Source: Bacteroidota bacterium
GTDB taxonomy: Bacteria > Bacteroidota > Ignavibacteria > Kryptoniales > JAKASW01
Length of the DNA stretch: 15,551 nt
Assembly (NCBI GenBank): GCA_021789755.1
Contig: JAJYJD010000058.1
Location: 1-15,551, forward strand
Direction: 5' to 3'
The stretch's first letter is position 1, and each line of letters begins with the position of its first letter. The position numbers were made by a program, and so were the translations under genes. Under the pieces are notes generated by a model. The model was not told the origin of the DNA. It made no database searches and saw only the letters and a program-made list of their open reading frames with translations. This document shows positions 6,613 to 13,990 of this stretch, one piece after another.

Positions 6613-9423
6613 TCAGTGTGCATCGAGCCAGTTCGGCCCGACACCGACGTCGACTTCGACGGGGACGCTGAGTTTCAACGCGCTCTTCATCTCTTCACGG
6701 ACCAGCGCCTCCAGTTTCTTAACCTCATCTTTCGGAGCTTCGAACACCAGCTCGTCGTGGACCTGGAGTATCATCCTTGATCTCATCTTCAGCTTTTCCA
6801 TCTCGCGGAAGATCGCGACCATTGCGAGCTTGATCATATCGGCTGCGGTTCCCTGGATGGGCATGTTGATCGCCTGGCGTTCCTCGGCCATCCGCACAGC
6901 AGAATTCTTGCTGTTTATATTCGAAAGATAACGTCTTCTTCCAAGCAGGGTTTCGACGTAACCGTGCTTGCGGGCGAATCCCAAAGTGCCGTCTATGTAT
7001 TCCCTGACTCTCGGGAACCGCCGGAAGTACGTGTCGATAACCTCCTTCGCCTCGCCCTGTGAAATCCGAAGCCGGATCTTCAGGCCGTACGGCCCGATAC
7101 CATAGAGCAAACCGAAGTTTACTTCCTTTGCCTTCCGGCGCATGTCCTGCGTAACCTTGTCGGGCGCTACGCCGAACACCTTCGACGCCGTGGTGCGGTG
7201 GATATCCTCATGCTTCTGAAATGCCTCGGTTAGACCTTCGTCTTTGCAAATGTGTGCCATGACGCGAAGCTCGATCTGCGAATAGTCGGCGGACATCATC
7301 ACCCACCCTTTTTCGCCAGGCACGAAGGCTTTGCGGATCTCTTTCCCCATCTCTCCGCGTATCGGGATGTTCTGCAGGTTGGGATCGGATGAGCTGAGGC
7401 GTCCTGTGGCTGCCACGGTCTGGTTGAACGAGGTGTGAACTCTTCCCGTGCGCGGATTTATCAGGGCAGGAAGCGCGTCCACGTACGTCGATTTGAGTTT
7501 TGTGAGTTTTCTGTACGCCAGGATTTTCTCCGCGATCGGGTTTTCTGCGCTCAACTCCTCGAGCACGAAGACGTCCGTCGAGAATCCGGTCTTCGTCTTC
7601 TTGGTTGGTGCAAGCTTCATCCTGTTGAACAGAATCTCTCCGAGCTGTTTCGGCGAGTTTATGTTGAACTCGGTTCCCGCAAGCTTATAGACTTCATCAC
7701 CCGTGTTCTCGATCATTCGCTCCAGCTCCTTCGAGATCTGAGCGAGAATCTCGGTGTCTATCTTGACGCCGGTCCGCTCGATTTCTGCCAACACTTCGAT
7801 CAGCGGAAATTCCATCTTCTCGCAAAGGCCGAGGAGATTCGATTTCTCCAGCTTCTTCCTGAGGATTTCGGCGAGCTGCAGGGCAATGTCGGCATCTTCA
7901 CCCGAGTATTCGGCGACTGTCTCCGGAGATACTTCGCGCATGTTCTTCTGGTTTTTTCCTTTCCCGATAAGCTCTTCGATGGATACCGGTTTATACTTCA
8001 GGTATTCCTTTGCCAGCGCGTCGAGGTTGTGCTGGCCGTCCTGGTTCACGATGTACGCTGCAACCATCGAATCGAATTCCACGCCGCGTGTCCGGATATC
8101 GTAATTGGAAAGCACGAGCATGTCGTACTTGAGATTCTGTCCGACTTTCCTGATTTTCCCTGACTCAAAGACTGGTTTGAGTATTTTCACTGCTTCCTTC
8201 GTGCTGACACCTCGCTCCGCTTCCCCTCCTGAAAAAAGATCCCCGCCCTCAGACGAGATGTTGATGTAATAAGCTTCATGCGGTTTCACCGAGAATGCTA
8301 TGCCGACGAGCTTGGCGTTCAGCGGATCCACGCCCGTAGTCTCCGTATCCATCGACACTAATCCGGCTTCCTTCAACTTGCCTGCAAGCTTGACGAGCTC
8401 TCCCGCATCGGTGATCAGTCTATAGTTGTGTTTTACCGTCGAAATTGTTTCATAGTCCTGTTCCGCGGACACCGGTTCCGCTTCAGCCGGACTTTCGTCG
8501 GGTTCCTCTTTTGCAGCCGGGCCGGTGACGAGCTGCTGTGCCCGGCGGATCAACGACTTGAATTCAAGCTCGTTGAACAGCCTCGCAATCTCATCCTGAT
8601 CAGGATTCTTCTCCTTCAGCGAATGGAAGTCGACACCGAGAGGCACATCGGTCTTGATCGTGACGAGCCACTTGGAAAGAAGTGCTATGTCTTTGCCGGA
8701 CCTCAGCTTCTCGCGCAGAGCCGGCTTATCCACCTCGTCGGCTTTCGAAAGCACTTTCTCCACCGAGCCGTATTTCTGTATCAGAGGGATAGCGGTTTTC
8801 TCGCCGATACCTTTTATCCCCGGCACATTGTCAACCGCGTCCCCCGTCAACGCAAGCACGTCTATCACCTGGGACGGTTTTACGCCGAACTTGTTTTCGA
8901 CTCCTTTCTCGTCGACAATTTCCACATCAGAGCCGCTCTTGCCCGGTTTATACATCTTGACTTTCGGAGTGACGAGCTGCATGAAGTCCTTGTCGCCGGT
9001 AACCATGAACACGTTTATATTTTCCTTTGCCGCAATACTCGCGAGCGTCCCGATGACATCGTCGGCTTCATAGCCGGGTCTCTCCACGGTCGGCACACCG
9101 AAAGCGTTGAGCATCTTCTTTATATGACCGAGCTGTGAGATCATTTCTTCCGGCATCTTCTCGCGTGTCGCCTTGTATTCTGGGAATTTCTTGTGACGGA
9201 ATGTCGGTTCTGCGGTATCGAAAACCGCTACGAGGTAATCGGGCTTCTCGTCGGAGAGGATCTTCATGAGGTAATTGGCAAACCCGAACGCAGCACTCGT
9301 GTTCTGGCCTTTTGAATTCACCAGCGGCCTGCCGATCATACTGAAATAGGCGCGGTATGCCAGGGCAGTTCCGTCAAGGATGAAGAATCGTTTCGCGCGA
9401 GCGGGATGTTTGCTTGGAGGCAC
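6613..9423 (-). CDS. polA: DNA polymerase I
   Basis: Replicative/repair polymerase of about 936 residues. I place the start at GTG (9421-9423), which has AGGAG six bases upstream; an upstream in-frame TTG (9439-9441) would add six residues but lacks a site. In the 942-residue numbering: the 5'-nuclease domain shows 'FDTAEPTFRHKKFPEYKATR' (74-93), 'YEADDVIGT' (124-132), 'TGDKDFMQLV' and 'TGDAVDNVPG'. The 3'-5' proofreading domain keeps its acidic residues (D365, E367, D440, Y512, D516), unlike many family A enzymes where it has decayed. The polymerase domain has motif A 'SADYSQIELR' (D719), motif B with K772, F776 and Y780, and motif C 'QVHDELVFE' (D896). Phe at position 776 predicts discrimination against dideoxynucleotides. 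All three activities should be intact. Confidence 0.97.
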   Translation of the reverse strand: MPPSKHPARAKRFFILDGTALAYRAYFSMIGRPLVNSKGQNTSAAFGFANYLMKILSDEKPDYLVAVFDTAEPTFRHKKFPEYKATREKMPEEMISQLGHIKKMLNAFGVPTVERPGYEADDVIGTLASIAAKENINVFMVTGDKDFMQLVTPKVKMYKPGKSGSDVEIVDEKGVENKFGVKPSQVIDVLALTGDAVDNVPGIKGIGEKTAIPLIQKYGSVEKVLSKADEVDKPALREKLRSGKDIALLSKWLVTIKTDVPLGVDFHSLKEKNPDQDEIARLFNELEFKSLIRRAQQLVTGPAAKEEPDESPAEAEPVSAEQDYETISTVKHNYRLITDAGELVKLAGKLKEAGLVSMDTETTGVDPLNAKLVGIAFSVKPHEAYYINISSEGGDLFSGGEAERGVSTKEAVKILKPVFESGKIRKVGQNLKYDMLVLSNYDIRTRGVEFDSMVAAYIVNQDGQHNLDALAKEYLKYKPVSIEELIGKGKNQKNMREVSPETVAEYSGEDADIALQLAEILRKKLEKSNLLGLCEKMEFPLIEVLAEIERTGVKIDTEILAQISKELERMIENTGDEVYKLAGTEFNINSPKQLGEILFNRMKLAPTKKTKTGFSTDVFVLEELSAENPIAEKILAYRKLTKLKSTYVDALPALINPRTGRVHTSFNQTVAATGRLSSSDPNLQNIPIRGEMGKEIRKAFVPGEKGWVMMSADYSQIELRVMAHICKDEGLTEAFQKHEDIHRTTASKVFGVAPDKVTQDMRRKAKEVNFGLLYGIGPYGLKIRLRISQGEAKEVIDTYFRRFPRVREYIDGTLGFARKHGYVETLLGRRRYLSNINSKNSAVRMAEERQAINMPIQGTAADMIKLAMVAIFREMEKLKMRSRMILQVHDELVFEAPKDEVKKLEALVREEMKSALKLSVPVEVDVGVGPNWLDAH

Positions 9424-9581
9424 CGAAAACTCCTGTTTCAACTAATTTAGCAAACAATTAAGTGCGGTGGAAGCTCCTCGTCAGCGAGAGTTGCTACTCC
9501 AGTTTCGTGGGTACAGACAACACTCCATTGAAACGGTTCGATAATATTCTGAGAAATCGGCAAGAAATCCTTCGCCGCCTA

Positions 9582-9610
9582 TTGACAATAACAAAACAGT
9601 TCGCTAAAAT
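9582..9610 (+). promoter_or_regulatory. Near-consensus sigma-70 promoter for the peptide locus
   Basis: TTGACA (9582-9587), exactly 17 bases, then TAAAAT (9605-9610). The -35 box is perfect and the -10 box differs at one position. Transcription would begin near 9617, giving a leader of about 45 bases before the thioredoxin-like gene. It is the strongest promoter I can see in the window. Confidence 0.7.
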
Positions 9611-9661
9611 CTGCTAACGCCTTGATGTGATGGCGAAGTCCCATTAATGGGGAGCGTAGCA

Positions 9662-10210
9662 GTGTCGCTCGGCATGAAGAAAATGGCGGGAGGGTTAGAG
9701 ACGCGCGTCGCCCTGGTCGCGCTTGGCATAATCGTCGCGACACCAATCCTGTTATTATCCTATATTCATGAGAAGCTAGATACTGCACCACTTCCAATCG
9801 GCAAGCCAATTCCACTTCGAAATCTCTTGAGCCTTCGAGACAGCAGCTTCTCTCTGAGTAGTCTCAGGAATGGCAGAGCTGTTCTCATGGTCTTCAGCGC
9901 CGAATGCCCGCACTGCATCAGGATGCTATCGGTCTTCGACTCAATAGAAAGAGAATATGGCGGCAAAGCGACCTTTGCAGGATTGTCGATAAGCAACCGC
10001 GACACCACGGCAAAGTTGATATCGGCAAGCTCGATTTCGTTCCGGGTTTTTCTAGATCAAAACGATAGCGCGAAAAATGCACTTAGAGTGACAACGGTGC
10101 CCGTCACATTTCTTATCGACAGCGGACTAATCCTACGAAATGAAATATTCGGCGAGGTAAGTCCGAAGATTGAAGAAGAAGCGGTGAAAACACTAGTCGA
10201 GAGCAAGTGA
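9662..10210 (+). CDS. Membrane-anchored thioredoxin-like protein with CPHC centre
   Basis: About 182 residues. The GTG at 9662 is preferred because GGGGAG stands 7 bases before it; an ATG at 9647 in the same frame has no such site. Residues near the N-terminus are basic (MKKMAGG, ETR) and are followed by one long hydrophobic helix, so the thioredoxin domain should face the periplasm or outside. The redox centre is FSAECPHCIRM, with the cis-proline loop 'TTVPVTFLID'. The order matches TlpA/ResA/MauD proteins; the CPHC dipeptide is that of DsbA and suggests an oxidising or disulfide-shuffling role. It overlaps the C39 peptidase gene by four bases (GTGA), so both are probably made together. Its likely client is the two-cysteine precursor peptide further down, and its likely membrane partner the MauE-like protein; both links are inferred. 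Confidence 0.85.
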   Translation: MSLGMKKMAGGLETRVALVALGIIVATPILLLSYIHEKLDTAPLPIGKPIPLRNLLSLRDSSFSLSSLRNGRAVLMVFSAECPHCIRMLSVFDSIEREYGGKATFAGLSISNRDTTAKLISASSISFRVFLDQNDSAKNALRVTTVPVTFLIDSGLILRNEIFGEVSPKIEEEAVKTLVESK

Positions 10211-10776
10211 TCCAGTTACCACGAGCGAGGAATCGAAGAAAACTCCTAGCCATCATAGGGCTGGCATTCGCGCTTATACTGATGACAGGTTTTACATCGG
10301 CAGTATATGTTCTCAATTCACCGTCTCTGTTACGAAGAGCCACCGCATGGTGGATAGGCGCACAATACCTTGGCACAAACGGCGTCCTAATGCAAACACA
10401 GGCAAACAATTGCGGCCCCGCGTCGCTTAAGATGATATTTGACCATTATGGAATACCTTCCACTGTCGATGGCCTGGACACTGATGCAGAACTGACCTAT
10501 AAAGGCACCAGCATGTTTACTCTTGAGGAAATGGCAGAGAAAAGAGGGCTTGGAGCCGAAGGGTGGAGATATACAATGGATGACTTCATGCACCTAAAGA
10601 TGCCGGCGATAGTTTTCGTTCGTGGCGACCATTTCGCCGTTGCTGACAGCGTTACGTCGGACGGCTTCATTATCCTTTCTGACCCTGCTGTCGGAAAAGT
10701 CAAAATAGCCGCGAATAACTTTCAGAGAATATGGAAAGGTGAGACGTTAGTGTTCAAAAAGAGGAGCAAGAATTAA
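10207..10776 (+). CDS. Stand-alone membrane-anchored C39 (double-glycine) peptidase
   Basis: A 189-residue protein starting at a GTG that overlaps the previous stop. Basic residues (RARNRRK, 6-12) precede a single membrane helix (about 13-36); by the positive-inside rule the rest lies outside the cytoplasm. The catalytic domain starts with 'QTQANNCGPASLKMIFDHYG' (63-82): Q63 is the oxyanion glutamine six residues before the nucleophile C69. 'GDHFAVAD' supplies H142 and 'ILSDPAVGKVKI' D159, so the triad is complete. C39 domains cut bacteriocin-type leaders after Gly-Gly and are usually fused to an ABC exporter on the cytoplasmic side. Here the domain stands alone and apparently faces outward. 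The precursor peptide with a Gly-Gly leader begins about 460 bases downstream, the obvious substrate. Confidence 0.88.
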   Translation: MIQLPRARNRRKLLAIIGLAFALILMTGFTSAVYVLNSPSLLRRATAWWIGAQYLGTNGVLMQTQANNCGPASLKMIFDHYGIPSTVDGLDTDAELTYKGTSMFTLEEMAEKRGLGAEGWRYTMDDFMHLKMPAIVFVRGDHFAVADSVTSDGFIILSDPAVGKVKIAANNFQRIWKGETLVFKKRSKN

Positions 10777-10796
10777 CTATAACTCCGACAATTACC

Positions 10797-11102
10797 TTGG
10801 TGATTGCACCCTGGCTTCTTCATATGGTCACAACTCCATACTACATCATGAAGAAAACTTTCGAGACGAAAAAACTTATGTTCATACGGTCGGCTCCAAG
10901 CTACGTTCTCGGAATGCTGCTTATGAAGAAGGGTCATCAGAACGCCCGCACAACGATTCCGTGGTTCGCGATTCTCTTGACGTCCCAGGTCATATATGGA
11001 GGAAGGAGAGATAAAAGGGATATCCGAAAGAAATATACAATTATGAATTTTGCGCAGGCGCATCTTGCTCACTGGCCTGTCGACTGCGAACTAGAACGGT
11101 AG
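10797..11102 (+). CDS. Unrecognised short membrane-type ORF
   Basis: Up to 101 residues; I do not recognise it. Three fairly hydrophobic stretches ('LVIAPWLLHMVTTPYYIM', 'FIRSAPSYVLGMLLM', 'IPWFAILLTSQVIYGG') are followed by a basic tail (RRDKRDIRKKY) and a more polar end. The start is unsettled: TTG 10797, GTG 10800, ATG 10824 and ATG 10848 all lack a ribosome binding site. A GAGGAG at 10761-10766, inside the end of the C39 gene, has no normal start codon at a usable distance in this frame. It lies between the peptidase and the precursor gene on the same strand. It could be a small immunity or accessory membrane protein, a truncated remnant, or non-coding. Confidence 0.4.
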   Translation: MVIAPWLLHMVTTPYYIMKKTFETKKLMFIRSAPSYVLGMLLMKKGHQNARTTIPWFAILLTSQVIYGGRRDKRDIRKKYTIMNFAQAHLAHWPVDCELER

Positions 11103-11174
11103 GGTACAGCTCGGCCGTTGTATTGTGCCTTTCGAGTTAGTAAGAGACAGGTGGGCCGCAGTGAGCAAATCTTG

Positions 11175-11194
11175 TCCGCCATCTTTTTGGCGGA
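11175..11194 (+). promoter_or_regulatory. Hairpin in the leader of the precursor gene
   Basis: A perfect 7-base stem TCCGCCA (11175-11181) / TGGCGGA (11188-11194) with loop TCTTTT. It ends 32 bases before the precursor ribosome binding site. The tail after it (ATTGTTAAAC) is only weakly U-rich, so it could be a leaky terminator for read-through from upstream or a 5' stabilising element of the precursor mRNA. No confident promoter was found immediately around it. Confidence 0.45.
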
Positions 11195-11226
11195 ATTGTT
11201 AAACAAACAATAGTAACCCAAAAACA

Positions 11227-11234
11227 GAGGAGGT
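11227..11234 (+). promoter_or_regulatory. Very strong ribosome binding site of the precursor gene
   Basis: GAGGAGGT, four bases before the ATG at 11239, is an essentially perfect match to the 16S rRNA tail and among the best in the window. It decides the start and suggests heavy translation, as expected for a peptide made in large amounts. Confidence 0.85.
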
Positions 11235-11238
11235 AAGC

Positions 11239-11505
11239 ATGAAAAAGATACTTTCAGGTATCTTGGTGCTGATGGTGGTGTTGACTTTGTCGGCGTCGGT
11301 AGCTCAAAATCGATCGCCAAGTTCGGCGCCCCTTCCAACTGCCCAGATGTCGCAAGCCATTGGCGGCAAGAATATTTGGCTATGCGTGGGCGGAGCACTC
11401 ATTGGCGGAGTAGGAATAGCTGGAACCTTCTTCTCGTTCGGAACCAGCGACATACTTGCCATTTACGGGCTCTCATTAGTCGCCACATCAGGATGTGCCG
11501 TGTAG
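11239..11505 (+). CDS. Precursor peptide: Sec signal, double-glycine leader, two-cysteine core
   Basis: An 88-residue product that resembles a bacteriocin-type precursor; I know no named family for it. Residues 1-22 are a textbook Sec signal peptide: MKK, a hydrophobic run (LSGILVLMVVLTLS) and a signal-peptidase site SVA|Q. Next comes a polar Ser/Pro spacer and 'LPTAQMSQAIGG' (32-43), which fits double-glycine leader ends (Leu at -12, Met at -7, Gly-Gly at -2/-1). Cleavage there releases a 45-residue core starting KNIW. The core is hydrophobic, nearly uncharged, glycine-rich (GGALIGGVGIAG, 51-62, a glycine-zipper pattern) and has exactly two cysteines (C49, C86) close to its two ends, suited to one closing disulfide. 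It lies between the C39 peptidase and an ABC exporter and is bracketed by two hairpins. Antimicrobial or signalling activity is inferred; a structural role cannot be excluded. Confidence 0.8.
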   Translation: MKKILSGILVLMVVLTLSASVAQNRSPSSAPLPTAQMSQAIGGKNIWLCVGGALIGGVGIAGTFFSFGTSDILAIYGLSLVATSGCAV

Positions 11506-11519
11506 CCAATGTTGACTCG

Positions 11520-11547
11520 AAGGAGTGTCAGTCTTTTGACACTCCTT
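11520..11547 (+). terminator. Stable hairpin after the precursor gene (partial terminator or processing site)
   Basis: A perfect 11-base stem AAGGAGTGTCA (11520-11530) / TGACACTCCTT (11537-11547) with loop GTCTTT, starting 14 bases after the stop. It is followed by CCTTATATGATC rather than a pure U run, so termination may be incomplete. Such hairpins often lie behind abundant precursor genes and lower expression of downstream transporter genes. Confidence 0.65.
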
Positions 11548-11565
11548 CCTTATATGATCTAATTT
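11536..11565 (+). promoter_or_regulatory. Possible weak internal promoter before the ABC genes
   Basis: A perfect TTGACA (11536-11541) is followed after 18 bases by TAATTT (11560-11565), a poor -10 box. The -35 box lies inside the downstream arm of the hairpin, so its match may be fortuitous. If used, it would start the ABC exporter transcript about 75 bases before its ATG. Confidence 0.25.
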
Positions 11566-11645
11566 TTCAATTTCCCTCTTTCTACGCTGGCAAAAGCTAG
11601 ATTTCTGACTATTATTATGAAGTTCTTCAAGGAAACCCTGTCACA

Positions 11646-13217
11646 ATGAAAATGCTACGGACATTATTTTGGCTTCGCTGGCGATTACTCGTGAATGAGA
11701 GTGAATCGCGCGGACTTTTTTTTGCGGCTCTCTTGCTTCTGCTCATGCTTTTTGCTGGAACGGGAGCTGCGATCGGCTTCGTGTTGCGACATCCTGAATT
11801 GTTGCACGTTACCACGGAACAACAATGGCTCCGCCTTTCAAATGGCGTTCTACATTTTCTTTTTTTATTCACAATCGTGTTCATGATTATCTCGTCGGGA
11901 AGCCTCTTCAAGTGGTTGGATCCTGCGAAGCTCCGTCATTATCCGTTTACGTCGCTGGCATCGGCGATATACGAAATTGTGATTGGTTCGCTCAACGTTT
12001 GGCAATTCGGGTTTGCGAGTTTTCTAGCCGGCTATTGCATAATCCTGGTGTTACATTCGGCCTCAATCATAAGACTTTTTGAAGTGTTGGTTATTGTTCT
12101 TACAAGCGTCGTTATTGTGCAAATTACGGCAGAAGTTCTTCGCGCAACATTTGCCGCCTTGAAATTAATCCCAATAAAATTTCGGTACGGCCTTTTGATC
12201 GGTGCAGCCGCGGTATTATCCTGGGTGTTGTCCACTCTCAGCGTTAACCCTGCGATAGATGTTCAATGGACGCCTTTCGGACTTTTGAGTGCGGCGCTTT
12301 ATGGTATTTCTTTCAACACTGAGCATGCGACATTGTCCATAGCTTTTGCGGACTTTCTAGGCATTTCTTTCTTGACCTTTTTTGTGCACATGGCAATTCG
12401 CAGAACCAACATCGCTCATTATGAGGTAAACTCAAATCGTTTCAGTAGGAGAAAGCTCAAGGAACGATATTCTATGTTGGAAGGAATTATTTCCGTCTTT
12501 CCTGATCGAATCGCCCCACAAGTAAGGAAAGAGATTTTGTGTATTTACCGAAGTAAGATGGCAAGGCGCAGCTTCCTTGTAAGTCTCTTCATCTTGTGCA
12601 TTATAGGTTTTCAGTTCCTCGTTGAAGAAGCAAATCCGCAGAAAAACTTCTTTATCATTTTCTTTTTTGCTCTATTTATCCGTTTGATCGGATGGGAACA
12701 GTTCTTCAGCAATTGTTTCGGCCCGGACGGCCGATCATTCAACTTCTATCTTTTCACCTCGATAACCCCGAAGAGCTTATTCATTTCAAAGAACATTAGC
12801 GTAGTTGTTGCAATGTTTCCCGCACTGATTTTCTTTTGGGTGGTCGTGGCCTGTATATTCTCCATCGAGTGGCTTATATATGTCATACCCGCGCAAAGTT
12901 CCGTATTGCTGTTGTTGTTATCATTTTCAAACGGCACATCCATCAGGTACGCATATCCTGTTGATCTAAACGCTCCAGCAACGTCTTCAGCCACCAATTA
13001 TTCTTTGTACACGCTTCTGAAAATGGCTGTATGTGGAGCTTTATCTTTTGCAATAACTCTATTCCTATGGCACTTCAAAGTTTCCTGGGTGTCGACTTTG
13101 TTCTTGGTTTCATTGGTGAGTGTGATGGTATTCGCATATAAGAAATCGTTGCTTTCGGCTTCGGAACTATTTCTTGAACACTCCGAAGAGATATACCTTA
13201 AGTTGAGGAAAGCGTGA
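11646..13217 (+). CDS. ABC-2-like exporter, membrane subunit
   Basis: A 523-residue polytopic membrane protein. About a dozen hydrophobic segments fall in two groups (roughly 23-250 and 308-497), separated by a basic cytoplasmic stretch (251-306) containing 'PQVRKEILCIYRSKMARR'. In the second half 'FSNCFGPDGRSFNFYLFTS' followed by 'KSLFISKN' resembles the 'N-FG-DG... K-N' pattern of putative ABC exporters that pair with DrrA-like ATPases. It lacks an ATPase domain; the next gene supplies it, overlapping by four bases (GTGA). A weak AAGGAAA lies 12 bases upstream of the ATG; ATG 11652 is an alternative. The gene is visibly AT-richer and T-run-rich compared with clpC or polA. Its job could be exporting the mature peptide or protecting the producer by expelling it; the sequence cannot decide. 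Confidence 0.82.
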   Translation: MKMLRTLFWLRWRLLVNESESRGLFFAALLLLLMLFAGTGAAIGFVLRHPELLHVTTEQQWLRLSNGVLHFLFLFTIVFMIISSGSLFKWLDPAKLRHYPFTSLASAIYEIVIGSLNVWQFGFASFLAGYCIILVLHSASIIRLFEVLVIVLTSVVIVQITAEVLRATFAALKLIPIKFRYGLLIGAAAVLSWVLSTLSVNPAIDVQWTPFGLLSAALYGISFNTEHATLSIAFADFLGISFLTFFVHMAIRRTNIAHYEVNSNRFSRRKLKERYSMLEGIISVFPDRIAPQVRKEILCIYRSKMARRSFLVSLFILCIIGFQFLVEEANPQKNFFIIFFFALFIRLIGWEQFFSNCFGPDGRSFNFYLFTSITPKSLFISKNISVVVAMFPALIFFWVVVACIFSIEWLIYVIPAQSSVLLLLLSFSNGTSIRYAYPVDLNAPATSSATNYSLYTLLKMAVCGALSFAITLFLWHFKVSWVSTLFLVSLVSVMVFAYKKSLLSASELFLEHSEEIYLKLRKA

Positions 13218-13990
13218 TTGAACTGAGAAACGTCAGTAAGAAGTTCGGCAGTGTTAGTGCATTAGATTCGTTATCGTTTCTTGTAGGAGAAGGCAGTTTC
13301 TTTGGCCTTGTGGGACCAAACGGCGCTGGCAAGACAACCACGATAAATATTTTGACGGGGGTTGTTCGCTCAGATAGCGGGCAAGTCAAGATGTCCGGAA
13401 ATAATTTTGAGACAAGATCGATTGAGCTAAAAAAGGAAATCGGCGTAATGCCGGAGGGGATGGCGCTATTTGACGGGTTAACCGGAGAAGAGCATTTGAC
13501 CTTTGTGAGCAGAGTGTACGGGATTGCAAAGGAAGAGGCTAAGAGGAGAGTTGAAGAGCTGTTGGCACTGTTCGAGCTTAATGGTGCCGGAGCACAACTC
13601 ATTCATACCTATTCTCAAGGGATGAAAAAGAAACTGTCGTTCGCAGCCGCGATAATCCACAAGCCCAAAATCCTGTTTCTCGATGAACCTTTCGAAAGCG
13701 TCGACCCAATTCAGCGTAAGATCATGAGAGAAATTCTGCGAACCATGCAACAAAACGGAGCAACCATCGTTCTGACTTCACATACGCTTGAGACTGTTGA
13801 AGCACTTTGTGACGAGGTCGCGATCATGAACAAGGGAAGAATTGTATTCCAGTCCAGAACCGAGGATATTCGCAAGAAGATCAAAGATGAAGTGAGCCAG
13901 GAGACTTATCAATCTCTGGAAGAAATTTTCATTGACGTTGTCTCTCAAGACGGAACGCAAAAAGAGAAAAGGAAGCTGTCGTGGCTGTAG
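13214..13990 (+). CDS. ABC exporter, ATP-binding subunit
   Basis: A 258-residue cytoplasmic ATPase. It has Walker A GPNGAGKTT (34-42), signature 'YSQGMKKKLS' (133-142), Walker B 'ILFLDEP' (153-159) with the catalytic E158, a D-loop 'SVDP' and the H-loop 'LTSH' with H190. The variant signature (SQGMKKK instead of SGGQ) and the 'GVMPEGMALFDGLT' segment in place of a glutamine Q-loop are common in the DrrA/CcmA-like group that powers ABC-2 exporters. It starts at GTG overlapping the permease stop by four bases and ends ten bases into the Yip1-like gene. The three genes therefore look translationally coupled and probably form one complex. Confidence 0.95.
   Translation: MIELRNVSKKFGSVSALDSLSFLVGEGSFFGLVGPNGAGKTTTINILTGVVRSDSGQVKMSGNNFETRSIELKKEIGVMPEGMALFDGLTGEEHLTFVSRVYGIAKEEAKRRVEELLALFELNGAGAQLIHTYSQGMKKKLSFAAAIIHKPKILFLDEPFESVDPIQRKIMREILRTMQQNGATIVLTSHTLETVEALCDEVAIMNKGRIVFQSRTEDIRKKIKDEVSQETYQSLEEIFIDVVSQDGTQKEKRKLSWL

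Noticed and set aside
7435..9138. Several 200-codon open frames on the plus strand opposite polA
   Set aside because: They mirror PolA coding sequence; translations are rich in Arg, His, Leu and Phe without motifs and have no ribosome binding sites.
11646..13990. ABC genes as a classical bacteriocin peptidase-transporter
   Set aside because: The membrane and ATPase parts are separate genes of ABC-2/DrrA type and carry no N-terminal C39 domain; the C39 activity is in a different protein.
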